This document shows, one piece after another, positions 1 through 7,386 of a stretch of 35,185 nt of DNA; position 1 is the stretch's first letter; each line of letters begins with the position of its first letter. Source of the DNA: a virus. Below the pieces are notes generated by a model that made no database searches, was not told where the DNA came from, and was given only the letters and a program-made list of their open reading frames with translations. The stretch lies in IMG/VR virus record IMGVR_UViG_3300011115_000594, positions 1-35,185 of that record, one strand, 5' to 3'. A program made the translations under genes and the position numbers.

Positions 1-800
1 TTCTGCTCCTCGGACTGCTCGCGGGTCATGCGGGTCTTCGCGCCGGGGCGGGAGGCGCGTGAACGGTCAGCCTCAAGGTCTTGTCCGACCATCTCCGCGA
101 GTTCGTGCAGGCTGACATCCTTGCCTGCTGGCGTAATGTCGGCAAGACGCATGGCTTCAGTAGCGAGCGCGTCAAGCTTCTTGGCGTTGTTGTAACTGCC
201 GGGGGTCGTCTCAAGGAGGCGGTAAACATCCTCGGCGCGTCCGAACGCTGCCTTCGCGCCGGGGCGGGACATCCGTGAACGGGCAGACTCATATGCGCTT
301 TTAACTTGCGACTCCATTTTGAGCCACTTAGCCGCCCGCATCAGCCCGTCCATTTCATCTTTGGTGATGTTCGACATTGCACCCATTTTCTCAGCAAGAA
401 CAATAACGTTCTTCTGAGCAAGGTCTGGTTGCTGCATGATCTGAAAATCAAGAAACTTGAATTCTGTATCAAAGCGACCAAACCTTGCCTTCGCGCCCGG
501 GCGGGAGGACAGGGTCTTAAACGGCGTTTGCTGTTGGTACTTGACTACCTTAGAAATTTGAACATTGACATCCTTGGCTCTTGGGTTGCTTTTCTTCAAA
601 GCCTCAAGCATTTGCTTCCCGTAATGCTCTGCTTCAGCTTGGGTATCAAACGTCCTATTTCCCAAGATGGAGTTGTCAACGTATCCGCTAATTACAAAGT
701 AATTGCCCTCGCTGCCCTCAAACGACACTTTTGCGTTGTTGCCAGCAGCAAATCCAAGACGGGCGGCGATTTCCTTGCGTGTGTTGCTCATGTCGTGCAT
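1..800 (-). CDS. RPGAKA-linked modular protein, left copy (3' end cut by window)
   Basis: This is the left-copy version of the gene at 33005-33700; the reading frame stays open to the window edge. The start is the ATG at 800, with GGAG a few bases upstream; a second ATG lies at 791. The N-terminus carries the RLGFAAG tag. The protein then runs through an alpha/beta module, an RPGAKA linker (DNA repeat 489-506), an extra mainly helical module of 79 residues absent from the right copy, a second linker (252-269), the helical module with AEDVYRLLE, and a third linker (36-53). The extra module is in frame and has no stop codon. It lies between the terminase-portal-MuF genes and the head genes. Function is unknown; a virion-associated or head-packaged role is inferred only from position. 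Confidence 0.8.
   Translation of the reverse strand, partial: MHDMSNTRKEIAARLGFAAGNNAKVSFEGSEGNYFVISGYVDNSILGNRTFDTQAEAEHYGKQMLEALKKSNPRAKDVNVQISKVVKYQQQTPFKTLSSRPGAKARFGRFDTEFKFLDFQIMQQPDLAQKNVIVLAEKMGAMSNITKDEMDGLMRAAKWLKMESQVKSAYESARSRMSRPGAKAAFGRAEDVYRLLETTPGSYNNAKKLDALATEAMRLADITPAGKDVSLHELAEMVGQDLEADRSRASRPGAKTRMTREQSEEQ
36..506 (-). repeat. Three copies of 18-bp linker repeat (36-53, 252-269, 489-506)
   Basis: On the + strand the repeat reads CTTCGCGCCGGGGCGGGA, with one substitution in the third copy. Read on the - strand in frame it encodes SRPGAKA. The second and third copies lie exactly 237 bp apart, which equals the length difference from the right-hand copy of this gene. Confidence 0.9.
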
Positions 801-825
801 CTTAGCGATCTCCATTGCGATTTAT

Positions 826-1908
826 TTATGCGTTTACGAAACCGGGGTCAGGAACTTGGCGCGTGTCCACTAAGCGCTGACGCGCCCCGTTGTGCTTGGC
901 GATAGCGGCTGGGTCAATCGTCCCGTTCGGGCGCGTCCAACGCTCGCGCATGGCCTCGGCGGCGGGGACGGGAATAATCGCGCACCGACAATTAAACCCA
1001 AGCGGCGGGGCGATTCCAAGGCGGTCGAAGTCTGCCATCGTCCCAACGTAGCCGTCAAAGGCGCGGTGCGTGTCCCGTGTGCGCGGGTCTTTGGTGGCGC
1101 TGAATTGCACCAGCGGGACGAACGCCTGTACCCGCTCATCGCGTAGGACTTCGGCGCTTCCCTCGGTCATAGCGCGGTTGGTGTTCGTCCGCAGGACGGT
1201 TTCAAGGCGAGAAGCCGTTAACCCCGTCCCGGTCATCATTTGGGCGGTAGTCACGAAGTCGCCGAGGTTCATGGTCTTGATGAGCTTGCCGACCACGCTC
1301 TTGGTGGGGCGCTCCTCGATGACCTGCGCGATCAGTTCCTGCACCATCCGCGCCTGTGCGACAGGCATGGCGGTCACAAAGAAGGTGGTATCGACGATCC
1401 GCTTGACCCGGGAAATAGCCCCTTGCGGCCCTCGTGTAACACCGCGTAACAACGAGTCGAGGATCGGGGACTGCTTGCGGAGGTCAGGAAGGGCGTTTTC
1501 GCGCTCGTGATCGGTAACATCCCCGGCGCTGGCGGCTGCTGCCTTGACGAGCAAATCCCAGTCGGCGCGGGTGATCGGGACGCGCTTCCTGAACCAGCCC
1601 GTGATCGGAGCCATCCACTTCGTCCCAAAGCCCTCAAGGGAAATCGGCACGTCCCGGTCAAACTTGACCGCGTCCCCATCGTCGAGCATTCCTTCGATTG
1701 CCCCGTCTGGGATGTTGGCGGTGTCTACCGTGTCACGCGCTCCGAATAACCACGATGCCATCAGGAGCGCCGCAGTCGCCTCGTGGAACTCCGCCCACGC
1801 GGGAAGGGGATCTTCGCCCCGGATCTGAGCCGCGACCGCCCTGCGGTACGCCTGCTGCGACTGGCGCAGAACCTTGCGGAGGTGCTTATCGAGGTCGGCT
1901 TTGGTCAT
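826..1908 (-). CDS. MuF-type phage head morphogenesis protein (minor capsid), left copy
   Basis: The 360-residue product matches the Mu gp30 / SPP1 gp7 'MuF' family of minor head proteins, which sit at the portal inside the procapsid. The diagnostic C-terminal half is visible: a helix with LRTNTNRAMTEGS, then DPRTRDTHRAFDG, then PPLGFNCRC near residue 320. The family residues Thr-Arg, His and the Cys-Arg-Cys end are all present. The start ATG at 1908 overlaps the portal stop (ATGA), so the two are translationally coupled, as is usual for portal-MuF pairs. A second copy at 33726-34808 differs by one residue (Asn65 versus Lys), although the DNA differs at many silent sites. Confidence 0.9.
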   Translation of the reverse strand: MTKADLDKHLRKVLRQSQQAYRRAVAAQIRGEDPLPAWAEFHEATAALLMASWLFGARDTVDTANIPDGAIEGMLDDGDAVKFDRDVPISLEGFGTKWMAPITGWFRKRVPITRADWDLLVKAAAASAGDVTDHERENALPDLRKQSPILDSLLRGVTRGPQGAISRVKRIVDTTFFVTAMPVAQARMVQELIAQVIEERPTKSVVGKLIKTMNLGDFVTTAQMMTGTGLTASRLETVLRTNTNRAMTEGSAEVLRDERVQAFVPLVQFSATKDPRTRDTHRAFDGYVGTMADFDRLGIAPPLGFNCRCAIIPVPAAEAMRERWTRPNGTIDPAAIAKHNGARQRLVDTRQVPDPGFVNA

Positions 1909-3398
1909 CGCTTACGCTTGCGGACGGCGGCTACCTTCGGTGCTTCAGGGGCTGGCTCATCGCCCTCGCTCTCGTTTCCTTGCCCAAGCATGGCGGAGAG
2001 CGGGTTCGACGATGCGCCCGCGCTGCCTGCGGCTTGACCACCGAGGACGGATTCCCCGTCTTCCGGGTCGGACAGCCCGAGGAGGTCGCGCACTTCGCGC
2101 TCGCTGACGCGGCCACCCATTTGGATGAACGTCTGAATCGCTTCCAACCGCTCCTTGGGGTTCGGGCGCTCCGGGGCGAAGACGAACCGAATGCGGCGTG
2201 CGTCCTCTTCGGAGGCTCCGAGCATCCCGGCAATGATGCGGACGAGGTCGGTAGTTAGGCTCTCCGCGAGGCAATCCGCGTGGTAACGGATTACGCGAGA
2301 AAGGGTATCGGCGTGGAGATCGGCAACGCCTGATCCCATACCCGTCCCGCCAGCCTCGCTAGAGAGTGACTGACCGAGGATTGCTTCCTTCAGTTTCCCG
2401 GAAAGCCAATTCACCAGCTCCATGAAGATTTGGGCGCGGCCACCGTTCGCGTCCTTGATGTCGATGTCGTACATGGACTCGGTTGGACTGATGCGCGGCA
2501 GGACGACCGAGTTGTCATTGACCAAGTTTTGCAAGATGGTCATCATCTCGCTTTTGGCTGCATCGTTCCCGGCTGGGTAGTACCCAACGCGGATGCCGAG
2601 GGCATACCGCTCCACATACGCGGCGGCGTTCTGTAGGACTTCCTGCTTCAGGAGCCAGATGTACCAGCAGACATCACGCGCACCAACGCCACGGTAAACC
2701 GTCTCGGCGCTGTTTGGGTCGATGAAGTTCGGCGCGGTGGTAAAGACGCGGTGCAGGACAATGGCGCGGCGTTCGTTGTCGTCGAACAGGTGGACGAGCG
2801 AGTCGAAGCCAAGGTCGGTGACGGAGGCTTGATTGATGTAGGCGGAACCAACGCGCATCGCCACGTTCCCGGTCTGGTCAAAGGCGAGGGTATCGGAGGC
2901 GAGCGGGAGCCATTCGCGGATGCGTACCCCAAGGCGCGGGTCGCGGTCGTAGACCACGTTGACGGCGCTGCACCCGTACCAGACGGCTTCGTGCAGGGAG
3001 CGGAACATATCGCTACGGCGCGGGGCTGCGCCGATGATCTCAGCAATGCGCTCAGCGAGCTTGACAAGTCGCGGGTCTGATTCGTCGTCGGAAAGGACGT
3101 TCCACTCCAACCCGGCAAGGGTCACAAGCAGGGAGCGCAGTACGCCCTCAATGTCCGCGTCCGCGCGCATCATCGCCTGATAGTTTGGGTCGAGGCGGTA
3201 GGCGAGGCTGGAGTTCCGCAGCATCAGGCTAGCGGTACGGAAGAACGTCCGCTGCACTTCCACGGGCATGGCAAGCGGCCCGGTTAACCCGCGATCAATC
3301 GGAGGCGGCAGCGGCTTGCGCGGTCGCTTGGTTGGTGGCAAGCCTGCGCCGGGGATCGACTGACGTTGCGAGAGCGGGTTGTTGATCGGGTCGGGCAT
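1905..3398 (-). CDS. Portal protein (DUF935 / Mu gp29-like)
   Basis: The 497-residue product has the features of Mu gp29-type portals: an N-terminal part with LRNSSLAYRLDPNYQAMMRAD, the 'LEWNVLSDDESDP' segment, and the conserved AILGQSLSSEAGGTG stretch followed by HADTLSRVIRYHADCLAESL. The C-terminal tail (FAPERPNPKERLEAI... GLSDPEDGE) is also typical. Portals form the dodecameric DNA channel at one capsid vertex and dock the terminase. The gene starts at 3398, overlapping the stop of the 80-residue gene upstream, and its end overlaps the MuF start. The 3' part is repeated at 34805-35185. Confidence 0.9.
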   Translation of the reverse strand: MPDPINNPLSQRQSIPGAGLPPTKRPRKPLPPPIDRGLTGPLAMPVEVQRTFFRTASLMLRNSSLAYRLDPNYQAMMRADADIEGVLRSLLVTLAGLEWNVLSDDESDPRLVKLAERIAEIIGAAPRRSDMFRSLHEAVWYGCSAVNVVYDRDPRLGVRIREWLPLASDTLAFDQTGNVAMRVGSAYINQASVTDLGFDSLVHLFDDNERRAIVLHRVFTTAPNFIDPNSAETVYRGVGARDVCWYIWLLKQEVLQNAAAYVERYALGIRVGYYPAGNDAAKSEMMTILQNLVNDNSVVLPRISPTESMYDIDIKDANGGRAQIFMELVNWLSGKLKEAILGQSLSSEAGGTGMGSGVADLHADTLSRVIRYHADCLAESLTTDLVRIIAGMLGASEEDARRIRFVFAPERPNPKERLEAIQTFIQMGGRVSEREVRDLLGLSDPEDGESVLGGQAAGSAGASSNPLSAMLGQGNESEGDEPAPEAPKVAAVRKRKR

Positions 3399-3640
3399 CA
3401 GGATTTCTCGTATGCAAGGGCTTTGATCTGGTCTACCGTCATGCGCTTAGAAACGCCGTTCGGCTGTTTCACTTCGTAGGACGTAGCAAAGGCTGGCGGG
3501 TTGGTCTGCCCGCTGCGGAAGTCAAGCGTATACCCGCGCTGCTTGAGCGCCGCTTCGGCTTGGTCGATGGTCAGCTTGCGCTTGCTTGTCGGCAGGGCAA
3601 AGATGCCCAGTCGGCGCATGATCGCCTTGCGCTGGCTCAC
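3398..3640 (-). CDS. Small basic protein with RLG-tag-like N-terminus, unknown function
   Basis: An 80-residue product that begins MSQRKAIMRRLGIFAL, resembling the (R)RLGFAA tag of its neighbours, then forms one compact module (LTIDQAEAALKQRGYTLDFRS ... YEVKQPNGVSKRMTVDQIKALA). The GTG start at 3640 overlaps the stop of the modular gene upstream (GTGA), and the stop overlaps the portal start. It therefore looks like a single-module member of the modular family encoded as a separate chain. No catalytic motif was recognised. Confidence 0.7.
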   Translation of the reverse strand: MSQRKAIMRRLGIFALPTSKRKLTIDQAEAALKQRGYTLDFRSGQTNPPAFATSYEVKQPNGVSKRMTVDQIKALAYEKS

Positions 3641-4893
3641 GCCTTTGCCTTCGCGCCGGGGCGGGAAAAGCCGCTGGTATCAAGCGCCTTGATTGCGGCA
3701 CGCTTTGCGCGATCTTCCGTTGAGTACGAGCGCATCGTGCCGAGCATATCTTCTTCTTTGCCGATGCCTGTTTCGATGCGCTGCACAACGTATGCGTACC
3801 AAGTTCCCGTTGCGTCGCGGGAAATCATCGCGGACTTGTTGCCCTTGCGACCGACTTCCGTAGCAAACTTCGCCTTCGCGCCGGGGCGAGCGAAGCCCTT
3901 GTATGGCTTGGACAGATCCAAGATTTGAACCCGGAACGAATGCCAGCCCGCTGCGGCTGCACGCTTCTTGACATCTTCCATCTGGGCAGGAGTCTTAGCT
4001 TGCGTTGAGAGAACCTGCTGGTGAATGGCATCAGTCTCGCCCTTCGGCAACCCCCAAAGCACATATTCCTTTTCAAACTTCGCCTTCACGCCGGGGCGGG
4101 CAAACGGAACTACCTTGGCGGTAAGTACTTTTTCCGGCGTACCACTTGTTCCCTTATACCAACCCTTTTTAATCATGGTATCGGCCCATTTACGAGCAGC
4201 CGATTCTGTAGCAAAGGCAAGAGTTTCATCAATTTCCATAGCGTTGTTGGAATCAGTTTTTCCCAATTGCTTGGTGTAACGCACTTGCCATTTGTACCCA
4301 GCAGCGCGTTGGCGGTCTTCAAAACTTGCCGCCATCTTCGCCTTCGCGCCCGGGCGGGAAGACTTGGCTTTCTTGAGCGGTGGCAATTTCTCGTTCATTG
4401 CGTTTGACGCGGCCGCCGCTTCTTGGAACGAGCGGTAGGTCTTTGCGCTAACGGGCTTTCCGGTTCGATTCGACTTTACCGTGTATGCACCCTTGCCATT
4501 GTCATCTGCAAAGGTGGCGCGGTCATCATTTTCTGGGTAGTAGTAGATGTACTGGGCATCTTTCTTGACAATGATGTCAGAGGCGGCCATCTTCGCCTTC
4601 GCGCCGGGTCGGGAGGCAAGAACTAAATCAGAATCCTGAGCGTCTTGCGGGCCTCCGCCTTGAGTATAAACGACATAAGAGGGATACCCATATTTATCAC
4701 GCATAAGCCGCTTGATCGTTCCTTGAAATGACGGATGGCGCTTATCTTTGACTTGGTCACCAACCTTGTACCGATGCGTTCCTTGCGGGTTGGCTTCATA
4801 TGGCAAGTCAGTAATGCCGGGGATGGAAGCCATCTCCGCCTTCACGCCTTGCGCCGCGAATCCCAAACGCTTCTCAATGTCTTGCTTGCTCAT
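3637..4893 (-). CDS. Five-module RPGAKAKF-linked protein, unknown function
   Basis: A 418-residue product. The ATG at 4893 is chosen because it overlaps the upstream stop (ATGA) and follows AAGGAAC. It starts MSKQDIEKRLGFAAQGVKAEMAS, itself a degenerate form of the linker. RPGAKAK or RPGVKAK linkers fall near residues 94, 179, 265, 335 and 410, and the protein ends just after the last one. Between them lie five unrelated-looking domains of about 50-80 residues. The first resembles an SH3/KOW-like barrel (YKVGDQVKDKRHPSFQGTI). The second, third and fifth share a beta-rich part followed by a helix rich in Ala (SFQEAAAAS, ATESAARKWA, STEDRAKRAAIKAL). No enzyme motif is visible. Position beside terminase and portal suggests a head-associated role; this is inference. 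Confidence 0.8.
   Translation of the reverse strand: MSKQDIEKRLGFAAQGVKAEMASIPGITDLPYEANPQGTHRYKVGDQVKDKRHPSFQGTIKRLMRDKYGYPSYVVYTQGGGPQDAQDSDLVLASRPGAKAKMAASDIIVKKDAQYIYYYPENDDRATFADDNGKGAYTVKSNRTGKPVSAKTYRSFQEAAAASNAMNEKLPPLKKAKSSRPGAKAKMAASFEDRQRAAGYKWQVRYTKQLGKTDSNNAMEIDETLAFATESAARKWADTMIKKGWYKGTSGTPEKVLTAKVVPFARPGVKAKFEKEYVLWGLPKGETDAIHQQVLSTQAKTPAQMEDVKKRAAAAGWHSFRVQILDLSKPYKGFARPGAKAKFATEVGRKGNKSAMISRDATGTWYAYVVQRIETGIGKEEDMLGTMRSYSTEDRAKRAAIKALDTSGFSRPGAKAKA
3649..4614 (-). repeat. Five copies of 18-bp linker repeat in the modular gene
   Basis: Copies of CTTCGCGCCGGGGCGGGA (+ strand) lie at 3649-3666, 3874-3891, 4084-4101, 4342-4359 and 4597-4614, each with zero to a few substitutions and all in the same reading frame. 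A more degenerate sixth copy at 4840-4857 encodes the N-terminal AAQGVKAE segment. The spacers are unrelated to one another in sequence, so the repeats stand out as conserved joints between variable inserts. Confidence 0.9.
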
Positions 4894-5279
4894 GTGGTTC
4901 CTTTGTTCTTGCCGTGATTCTCGCCTTTGCAACTACAGTCGCAAGCAGGCCCAGCCGCGTTCCTGCACTTTGCTCCGCAGGTCGTTGGCTTGTTGGTTGG
5001 TGTGTACATCACGAAACGCGTGATCTCTCGCGGCGTGCCGCTAACGAATCCAACCCAGTAGAGTCGGTCGTCCTTGATGGGTTGCAATTTGTTGAAGTCG
5101 TAACTCCATCCGACCCGTGCGTCTGGGAAGAGCTTGCGGAATTCTGTCCCGCTTACCCGCTTCCGGTCGTTTGCGCCGAGCTTGCTGAGTCCCGCGTAAT
5201 ACTGCGGCTCCGGTGCGCCACGCCATGCGGCTGCAAATCCAAGACGGCGTTCGATGTCGTTTCGGCACATGGAACGCAT
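4890..5279 (-). CDS. Small protein with RLGFAA tag and cysteine-rich tail
   Basis: A 129-residue product (ATG 5279; an in-frame ATG at 5270 would give MCRNDIERRLGFAA). It carries the same N-terminal tag as the modular proteins. The middle part (VSGTEFRKLFPDARVGWSYDF ... DRLYWVGFVSGTPREITRF) is unrecognised. The end, CGAKCRNAAGPACDCSCKG followed by ENHG, has a C-x3-C-x7-C-x-C-x-C spacing that suggests a small metal-binding knuckle; similar CDCSCGG-NHG endings occur, from memory, in other phage proteins. It sits 9 bp after the large terminase gene and is coupled by ATGA to the five-module gene. Confidence 0.7.
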   Translation of the reverse strand: MRSMCRNDIERRLGFAAAWRGAPEPQYYAGLSKLGANDRKRVSGTEFRKLFPDARVGWSYDFNKLQPIKDDRLYWVGFVSGTPREITRFVMYTPTNKPTTCGAKCRNAAGPACDCSCKGENHGKNKGTT

Positions 5280-5288
5280 CGTAGCGAT

Positions 5289-6755
5289 TCAGCCGAACAT
5301 TCTGCGCTTGACTGCGCGAGAATCAAACATCCTGCTCGTGTCGGTCGCTACCGTGACCGCGCCGCCTGAGGTCACCACCGTCCCGCTTGACGCTGCCGTG
5401 CAGAGGTCAACAACGCAGTCCACCGTATCGTCGTGACTGCCAGCGGGGAAGGCGAGCATTTCGTCAAGGGTTGAGCGGAAGTCGGCGTGTACCTGCCCGT
5501 CATGGTTCTGCGGGAACAAGAGCTTCCCCTGCTCAACGAACGGCTGGGCGGCGGCGGCTCGCAAATGCTTGTCGGCGGTGCGGGTGACGGCAACTACGGG
5601 CTGGTGGCAGTCGGCGCGGAATTGGTCGAATACGCCCTTCTGCGGCCCGTTCGCTTCCGCCAGCACCATGCCTACGCCACGACGTTCAACAAGGTCTTTC
5701 GCCATGCGGGCGAAGTCCGGGAAGGACTCGCGGACGCGGAGGATGTCGGTCAGGTACAGGTTGCGGGCTTGATCGACTTCCCCAACGATGCAGACCGAGT
5801 AATCGGGGTCGTCGCGCTCTTGGCGCTTCTTTCCGTAGCCCCAGTCGATGGCGGCAACCGTGCGCGTACCAAGAGGAATCGTCCCGGCGCGGTAGTAGCG
5901 CGTCCACTCGGGTCGGAAGATCAGGAGGTCGGAGGAGAGCGGGACGAGTTCGTAGGCTCGTGCGTATGCCATCGGCCCCATCTCGCGGCGCTTCTGCTCA
6001 AGGATCTCAGGGGTGAAGACGCTCGGCCACGGGCTGATGAGTCCCCGGCATGGCTGGCGCAGGAGCGTGCCTGCGCGTTCGCATTCCCTGCGCCAGTCCG
6101 CCGTTATGTCGTCGGTATGGAAGGGGGTCGCCGTGCGCCAAATACGAGCGGGGTGCTTGGCGGATGGGTCAAGCATGGGGAGCCAGATGTTGTTCATCGC
6201 CTCCTTGACCTGTGCGCGGAGGGTCGGCTGGAGGACGGCGTTGCGTAGGTCGCAGATGTCATCCGGCCAAAGAACGTCGGCGCGTCCGCCCGTTCTGCCG
6301 AAGATTCCAGAGGCTTGGACGGAGGGGTCACGCCTCGCCCCTACCCCGGGCGCGGTGATTGACCACGCCATGACGGTGTCCTCCCCGGGCTTGAGTTCAA
6401 CGTGCGGGAAGGTAGCGCGGTAGATGGGGCTACGGATGATGTCGCGCAGGAAGCGGGAGGTTGCGGACGCGGCTTCGTCGTTTTGCCCGATCAGCTTGAA
6501 GCGCGTTGCTGGGCGGCGACCGAGCCACCACGCGGCAAGGTAGGTGAGGGTCGAGGTCTTGGCGTGTCCTCGGGGTAGTTCGGCGTACCAACTATGGTGC
6601 TTCAGCCCATGCGCGAGCAGGCCGCGCTGAAGGTCGGAGACGGGCTTTCCGAGGCACAAGGCAAGAAACGCCGCCGGGTTCTCCCGCGCTGCGGCGACCG
6701 CCTGCTCCGGGGTCAGGCTTTGCGCTTTGGTTTTCGCTTTGGCTTTGGGAGGCAC
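5289..6755 (-). CDS. Terminase large subunit
   Basis: The 488-residue motor and nuclease that packages DNA into the procapsid. Visible motifs are a Walker A-like LPRGHAKTS (residues 60-68), Walker B VLWPDD (161-166), and the C-terminal RNase H-like nuclease with AIDWGYG (acidic residue D304), AEANG near 367-370 and HDD at 441-443. Length is normal for the family. The start overlaps the end of the upstream small-terminase candidate by 43 bases, a common arrangement. The Ala in place of Gly inside the Walker A loop (GHAKT versus GHGKT) is a mild variation that should still bind ATP. Confidence 0.93.
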   Translation of the reverse strand: MPPKAKAKTKAQSLTPEQAVAAARENPAAFLALCLGKPVSDLQRGLLAHGLKHHSWYAELPRGHAKTSTLTYLAAWWLGRRPATRFKLIGQNDEAASATSRFLRDIIRSPIYRATFPHVELKPGEDTVMAWSITAPGVGARRDPSVQASGIFGRTGGRADVLWPDDICDLRNAVLQPTLRAQVKEAMNNIWLPMLDPSAKHPARIWRTATPFHTDDITADWRRECERAGTLLRQPCRGLISPWPSVFTPEILEQKRREMGPMAYARAYELVPLSSDLLIFRPEWTRYYRAGTIPLGTRTVAAIDWGYGKKRQERDDPDYSVCIVGEVDQARNLYLTDILRVRESFPDFARMAKDLVERRGVGMVLAEANGPQKGVFDQFRADCHQPVVAVTRTADKHLRAAAAQPFVEQGKLLFPQNHDGQVHADFRSTLDEMLAFPAGSHDDTVDCVVDLCTAASSGTVVTSGGAVTVATDTSRMFDSRAVKRRMFG

Positions 6756-7135
6756 TTGGGTGGCTGAATCTGGTTGAGGCTTTGAGCGACTGCGTCAAGG
6801 GCTTGATCTCCAAGGTCGTGGATGACTTCCACGCGGTCGGTTGCCGTACCAGCGTCAAGGCGCAGGATGCGGTCGAGCTGCACGGTCGCGTCTACGCGGT
6901 CACGGGACAGGGACGCAAGGACTTCCACGGCTCGCACACGGGTGCGGGTGTCCATGTTTAGGTCATTCATCACGTCCTGCAAGAAGGCTGGGGCAGCCTT
7001 TGCTGCCTCTGCCGGGATATCCCAACCGCCGTAGACGGCTCGCTCAAGGCAAGAGAGGTGCAGGGTCTTCTCGCGGCGTGAGACGAGATCACGGACATCC
7101 CCCTTCCCCCTATCGAGGGGTGCGTCTTCTGTCAT
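6713..7135 (-). CDS. Probable terminase small subunit
   Basis: A 140-residue, largely helical protein placed directly before the large terminase and overlapping it. The N-terminal half (LHLSCLERAVYGGWDIPAE, APAFLQDVMND, RTRVRAVEVLASLSRDRVD) resembles the helical DNA-recognition and oligomerisation region of small terminases. The C-terminus is proline- and lysine-rich (KPKRKPKRKA), which could contact DNA or the large subunit. The start ATG at 7135 overlaps the stop of the previous gene (ATGA). The call rests on context and helix pattern, not on a diagnostic motif. Confidence 0.65.
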   Translation of the reverse strand: MTEDAPLDRGKGDVRDLVSRREKTLHLSCLERAVYGGWDIPAEAAKAAPAFLQDVMNDLNMDTRTRVRAVEVLASLSRDRVDATVQLDRILRLDAGTATDRVEVIHDLGDQALDAVAQSLNQIQPPKCLPKPKRKPKRKA

Positions 7136-7386
7136 GATCGTACCTTTCGCTTTCGCAGAATCAAGTCAAATCCGGCAGCGTGCGCGATTGCGAGCGCGGA
7201 GTCAAACGCGGGTTTACGTCGTCCGTTCCGCGTCCCCGGCGTGCCGAGGAGGCAGCGAACGGTATGAGCGCGGAGGATGCCTTCGGCTTCCATGCGGAGG
7301 GCGAGTTCGCCTCGCGTCATGCCTTGCCCTTCAACGGCTGTGCGGATGTATTGCTTGAAATCGTCGTAGGTGTTGATGGCGGACAT
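7132..7386 (-). CDS. Small helix-turn-helix protein (XRE-like)
   Basis: An 84-residue product starting MSAINTYDDFKQYIRTAVEGQ at ATG 7386. The segment MTRGELALRMEAEGILRAHTV followed by LLGTPGTRNGRRKPAFDSALAIAHAAGFDLIL has the helix-turn-helix-plus-scaffold pattern of small XRE/antitoxin-like DNA-binding proteins. Longer in-frame starts exist upstream but would overlap the previous gene further. A TATACT sequence lies 9 bases before the ATG on the - strand and could be a -10 element giving a nearly leaderless message. Lying between replication and packaging genes, it may regulate the late genes; this is inference. Confidence 0.6.
   Translation of the reverse strand: MSAINTYDDFKQYIRTAVEGQGMTRGELALRMEAEGILRAHTVRCLLGTPGTRNGRRKPAFDSALAIAHAAGFDLILRKRKVRS

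Larger units (their letters stand above)
1..2285. repeat. Left copy of imperfect terminal redundancy
   Basis: This stretch is homologous in the same orientation to 33138-35185. It covers the RPGAKA-linked modular gene (part), the whole MuF gene and the 3' part of the portal gene. The alignment offset is 33137 up to about position 252 and 32900 after about position 489, so the left copy carries 237 extra bases. The rest differs by scattered, mostly silent changes. The simplest reading is an assembly that went round a circular genome and met a second strain. A true diverged tandem duplication is less likely but not excluded. Confidence 0.9.

Noticed and set aside
36-506. Regular short repeats resembling a CRISPR array
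   Set aside because: The 18-bp repeats are widely and unevenly spaced, in frame inside genes, and the spacers code for protein domains. No cas genes are present.
306-905. 199-residue + strand open frame
   Set aside because: Antisense to the modular gene and the MuF 3' end. A related frame in the other copy is expected from the repeat itself.
3649-4614. Diversity-generating retroelement
   Set aside because: No reverse transcriptase, no template/variable repeat pair and no adenine-biased differences. The variation seen is whole-module gain or loss.
5487-6248. 253-residue + strand open frame
   Set aside because: Antisense shadow of the large terminase in a GC-rich region.
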